Assembly (NCBI GenBank): GCA_040383885.1
Contig: JBEICQ010000036.1
Location: forward strand, 1 to 18,445
DNA length: 18,445 nt
Direction of reading: 5' to 3'
Origin: JBEICQ01 sp040383885
GTDB lineage: Bacteria; Bacteroidota; Bacteroidia; UBA4408
Shown here: positions 16,081-18,445 of the stretch, piece by piece
Layout of the letters: the number at the start of each line of letters is the position of its first letter
Position numbering within the stretch: the first letter of the stretch is position 1
Translations under genes and position numbers: made by a program
Notes under the pieces: generated by a model
Seen by the model: only the letters and a program-made list of their open reading frames with translations
The model's database searches: none
Told to the model about the DNA's origin: nothing

Positions 16081-17322
16081 ATGGATTTATTCGAAAAAAT
16101 TAAAAAAAACAGAGGGCCCATCGGGCAGCATGCCAAGGAATCTCATGGATATTTTACCTTTCCAAAGTTGGAGGGTGACATAGGGCCGCGCATGATTTTT
16201 CGTGGAAAAGAACGCCTCAATTGGAGTCTCAATAATTACCTTGGTCTTGCCAATCATCCTGAAGTAAGAAAAGCCGATGCCGATGCTGCTGCCAAATATG
16301 GTTTTGCATCTCCTATGGGTGCCCGCATGATGAGCGGAAACTCCAATGCACATGAAGACTTGGAAAGCCAACTTTCTGCACTCGTCCAAAAAGAAGATAC
16401 CATTCTCTGTAATTTCGGCTACCAAGCCATGGTATCAGCCATAGATTGTTTGGTAGATCGTCGTGATGTCATCGTGTATGATGCCGAATCACATGCCTGT
16501 ATCCTTGACGGTGTGCGTCTGCACATGGGCAAGCGTTTTGTATTCAAGCACAATGATGTGGAAGATTGTGAGAAGCAAATCATCAGGGCAATAAACCTCA
16601 CCAATGAAACCGGTGGAGCTGTTTTGGTCATTACCGAAGGTGTTTTTGGCATGCGCGGAGACCAGGGAAAACTCAAAGAGATTGCCGCCCTCAAAAAGAA
16701 ATATCCTTTCCGTTTGTTTGTAGATGATGCCCATGGTTTAGGTACACTCGGCAAAACTGGTGCCGGCACAGGTGAAGAACAAGGTTGCCAGGAAGATATT
16801 GATGTGTATTTCGGCACTTTTGCAAAGTCCTTTGCCATGATCGGTGGATTTATTTCAAGTGACGAGCAGGTGGTGGAATATCTGCGCTACAACATGCGTT
16901 CACAAATTTTTGCCAAGAGCATGCCCATGCCATTGGTAATCGGAGCACTGAAACGCCTTGAACTCATGCGTACCCATCCCGAGTACAAAGACCAACTTTG
17001 GGCTGTTACCAATGCCCTTCAACATGGTCTGAAAAAGGCAGGATTTGATATCGGCGTAACCAATTCCTGCGTAACGCCTGTTTACATGAACGGTTCTATC
17101 CCCGAGGCAACTAATCTAATTATGGACCTCCGTGAGAATTTTGATATTTTCTGTTCCATGGTTGTATACCCGGTAGTGCCAAAGGGGATGATTATTCTTC
17201 GATTGATTCCCACGGCAGTGCATACCATGGAAGATGTGAATTACACCATTGATGCATTTTCAAAAATCGTTTCCAAATTGAAGTCAGGTCAGTATATGGC
17301 CGACAGAATTGCTGCCGTTTAA
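16081..17322 (+). CDS. PLP-dependent alpha-oxoamine synthase (serine palmitoyltransferase / cysteate acyltransferase / KBL-like)
   Basis: The 413-residue cytoplasmic enzyme belongs to the fold-type I alpha-oxoamine synthase family, which condenses an amino acid with an acyl thioester and releases CO2. Visible landmarks are NNYLGLANHPEV (51-62), GARMMSGNSNAHEDLE (80-95), the PLP-stacking His138 in DAESHAC, TEGVFGMRGDQG (185-196), the VDDAHGLGTLG block (214-224) with the PLP-binding Asp, and the Schiff-base Lys249 in FGTFAKSFAMIGGF. In Bacteroidota such enzymes start sphingolipid synthesis (serine plus acyl-CoA/ACP) or sulfonolipid synthesis (cysteate plus acyl donor); others are glycine C-acetyltransferases. 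The N-terminal section (GPIGQHAKESHGYFTFPKLE) differs from the Sphingobacterium SPT as I recall it, so the substrate is left open. ATG 16081 is preferred over an in-frame TTG at 16069 that would overlap clpS. Confidence 0.88.
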   Translation: MDLFEKIKKNRGPIGQHAKESHGYFTFPKLEGDIGPRMIFRGKERLNWSLNNYLGLANHPEVRKADADAAAKYGFASPMGARMMSGNSNAHEDLESQLSALVQKEDTILCNFGYQAMVSAIDCLVDRRDVIVYDAESHACILDGVRLHMGKRFVFKHNDVEDCEKQIIRAINLTNETGGAVLVITEGVFGMRGDQGKLKEIAALKKKYPFRLFVDDAHGLGTLGKTGAGTGEEQGCQEDIDVYFGTFAKSFAMIGGFISSDEQVVEYLRYNMRSQIFAKSMPMPLVIGALKRLELMRTHPEYKDQLWAVTNALQHGLKKAGFDIGVTNSCVTPVYMNGSIPEATNLIMDLRENFDIFCSMVVYPVVPKGMIILRLIPTAVHTMEDVNYTIDAFSKIVSKLKSGQYMADRIAAV

Positions 17323-17336
17323 GGCACTTACCCCTT

Positions 17337-18445
17337 TTATCGAAACAGGATTTGCATGAGCTTCTCAGCATTGTGCTCATTGCTGAACCTGCCATTCTCC
17401 ATCCCCTGGCGAAATTCAATCGCATCCGTGCCGAAAGGCACATCAAACCATTTTTTAACCAGCGCCTGCATCGCCCCCGGCTCATCTGCCACATGGCAAA
17501 ACTGTTCGAGTCCGGTGTCTTTTACCATGGGCGTATTAACGATACAATGTCTGCCCGAATAAAGTGCAGCAAGCAGTTTTAGCTTGATACCTGTTGGCTG
17601 AAAAGTGGGAAGAATATTCATTTGTGCTTCCGTGATGAGCCCGTGGATATACTCAGTACTCACATTATACTCGAGCCGGACATGCGAATGTGCAGCAGCC
17701 AGTTGTTTAAGTCGTTTACTTGGAGAATTGCCTGCAATACAAAGAGGCACATCGATACCGGAGAAAACCTTTTCTATCAGGTAACAGGCAGCCTTGTCAT
17801 TTTCTGCTACACCCAGGTTTCCATGATAAAGGGCAAAAGTACCTTTGCCTGTTTTGGTGTTTACCTTTTGGTGGGGATGAAAAGCAGAGACCAAGGAAAC
17901 CGGATAGCCTTTACCTGAAAAATACAGCTCATCATGCATGGAGATAGCAGCCACATGGGAGGCATGTCTGAGAACGGACTCGAAGTGCGCAAGCTTTACT
18001 GCTTCCCTTCGCAGGTAGCTTCTTTTAAAAATTTTTTGTTCTGCCTCTGAGAGTGCATGGTAGTAATTGTGCTCCACATTGTGACTGCGTACCACACGGT
18101 TTTTTCCTGCCAGCGCTTCCTCTGCAAGATATCCGCATGTATGAATGCCTTCGAAGAGAACAGGATATTCATCTTCTGAAAGATGATGCAGGAGTTGTTT
18201 GTTTTTCCTTGATACAACAATAAAAGGCAGTTTGTGAAAAAACAGCAGGGAATGCATCTTGCGGGGATAATATTCCACCTTTTCGCACATCTTTTCGAGC
18301 AGGGGAGCAGCACCTCTTCCATAGTCAAAAGCATGTAGAATCACTCCGATACCTGCATCTGCAAGGGATTTTACCTTGTAAAATACATCAATTACTCCTC
18401 CGTAGTCTGCCGGAAAAGGAACATCAAATGAAACAATATGAACCT
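17337..18445 (-). CDS. Glycosyltransferase family 4 (GT-B fold), 5' end beyond the window
   Basis: The frame is open from the TAA at 17337-17339 to the right edge, so at least 368 residues are visible. Reading through to the edge adds an N-terminal part with VSFDVPFPADYGG and a following IDVFYKVKSLADAG. This is the opening strand and donor-domain loop expected at the start of a GT4 enzyme, so probably only a few residues are missing. Other features are VVRSHNVEHNYYHAL in the acceptor domain, ALYHGNLGVAEN at the start of the donor-binding half, a CIAGNSPSKRLKQLA strand-helix, and TGIKLKLLAALYSGRHCIVN, where the family has its E/T-x-x-G-x-K-L nucleotide-sugar loop. It is probably a cytoplasmic sugar transferase for surface polysaccharide or glycolipid. 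It converges on the synthase gene with only 14 bases between stops. Confidence 0.85.
   Translation of the reverse strand, partial: VHIVSFDVPFPADYGGVIDVFYKVKSLADAGIGVILHAFDYGRGAAPLLEKMCEKVEYYPRKMHSLLFFHKLPFIVVSRKNKQLLHHLSEDEYPVLFEGIHTCGYLAEEALAGKNRVVRSHNVEHNYYHALSEAEQKIFKRSYLRREAVKLAHFESVLRHASHVAAISMHDELYFSGKGYPVSLVSAFHPHQKVNTKTGKGTFALYHGNLGVAENDKAACYLIEKVFSGIDVPLCIAGNSPSKRLKQLAAAHSHVRLEYNVSTEYIHGLITEAQMNILPTFQPTGIKLKLLAALYSGRHCIVNTPMVKDTGLEQFCHVADEPGAMQALVKKWFDVPFGTDAIEFRQGMENGRFSNEHNAEKLMQILFR

Noticed and set aside
17313..17336. Possible terminator between the synthase and the convergent glycosyltransferase (TGCC-GTTTAA-GGCA stem)
   Set aside because: The stem is only 4 bp and the following T-run is short and displaced by about 9 bases, so it is not convincing as an intrinsic terminator.
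1..18445. tRNA genes, CRISPR arrays, insertion sequences or phage genes
   Set aside because: The window is almost fully occupied by housekeeping and envelope genes with gaps under 80 bases. No direct repeat-spacer pattern, transposase or cloverleaf was seen by eye.

Overview
The window looks like chromosomal DNA of a Bacteroidota bacterium. The grounds are a divergent gene for a DUF5103 protein (type IX secretion 'plug' family), a PorE-like envelope protein with PD40 and SPOR-type domains, a Bacteroidota-style ClpS, and several TAnnTTTG -7 promoter boxes with A/T-rich leaders and no Shine-Dalgarno sequence. The region is almost fully coding. No tRNA, rRNA, CRISPR array, insertion sequence or phage gene was seen.

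Layout. (1) 1-1710, + strand: the tail of a probable ABC substrate-binding protein, then its permease and its ATPase, coupled by overlapping stop and start codons. (2) 1711-3030, - strand: the DUF5103 plug protein, whose stop codon abuts the ATPase stop inside a perfect palindrome. (3) 3065-8026, + strand: a tightly packed run of lysS, a GT-C type membrane glycosyltransferase, gpsA, and a small protein resembling a degenerate thiamine pyrophosphokinase. (4) 8045-10186, + strand: a second GT-C type membrane glycosyltransferase and plsY, each preceded by its own -7 box. (5) 10262-15763, + strand: a giant exported protein of about 1833 residues, with TPR-like, PD40 and carboxypeptidase-regulatory-like domains, a very long Ala/Lys/Glu-rich helical stalk and three C-terminal SPOR-like repeats. 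(6) 15801-17322, + strand: clpS, then an alpha-oxoamine synthase (serine palmitoyltransferase or cysteate acyltransferase type). (7) 17337-18445, - strand: a family 4 glycosyltransferase whose first few residues lie beyond the right edge.

Envelope building is the common theme. GpsA makes glycerol-3-phosphate and PlsY acylates it, so both feed phospholipid synthesis. The alpha-oxoamine synthase probably makes the long-chain base of sphingolipids or sulfonolipids. The two integral-membrane glycosyltransferases would use polyprenyl-phosphate sugars. The plug protein and the PorE-like giant point to type IX secretion or its peptidoglycan anchoring. The observations most worth following are the PorE-like protein with SPOR repeats in place of an OmpA domain, the apparently inactive thiamine-pyrophosphokinase-like protein beside gpsA, and the uncertain substrate of the clpS-linked synthase.
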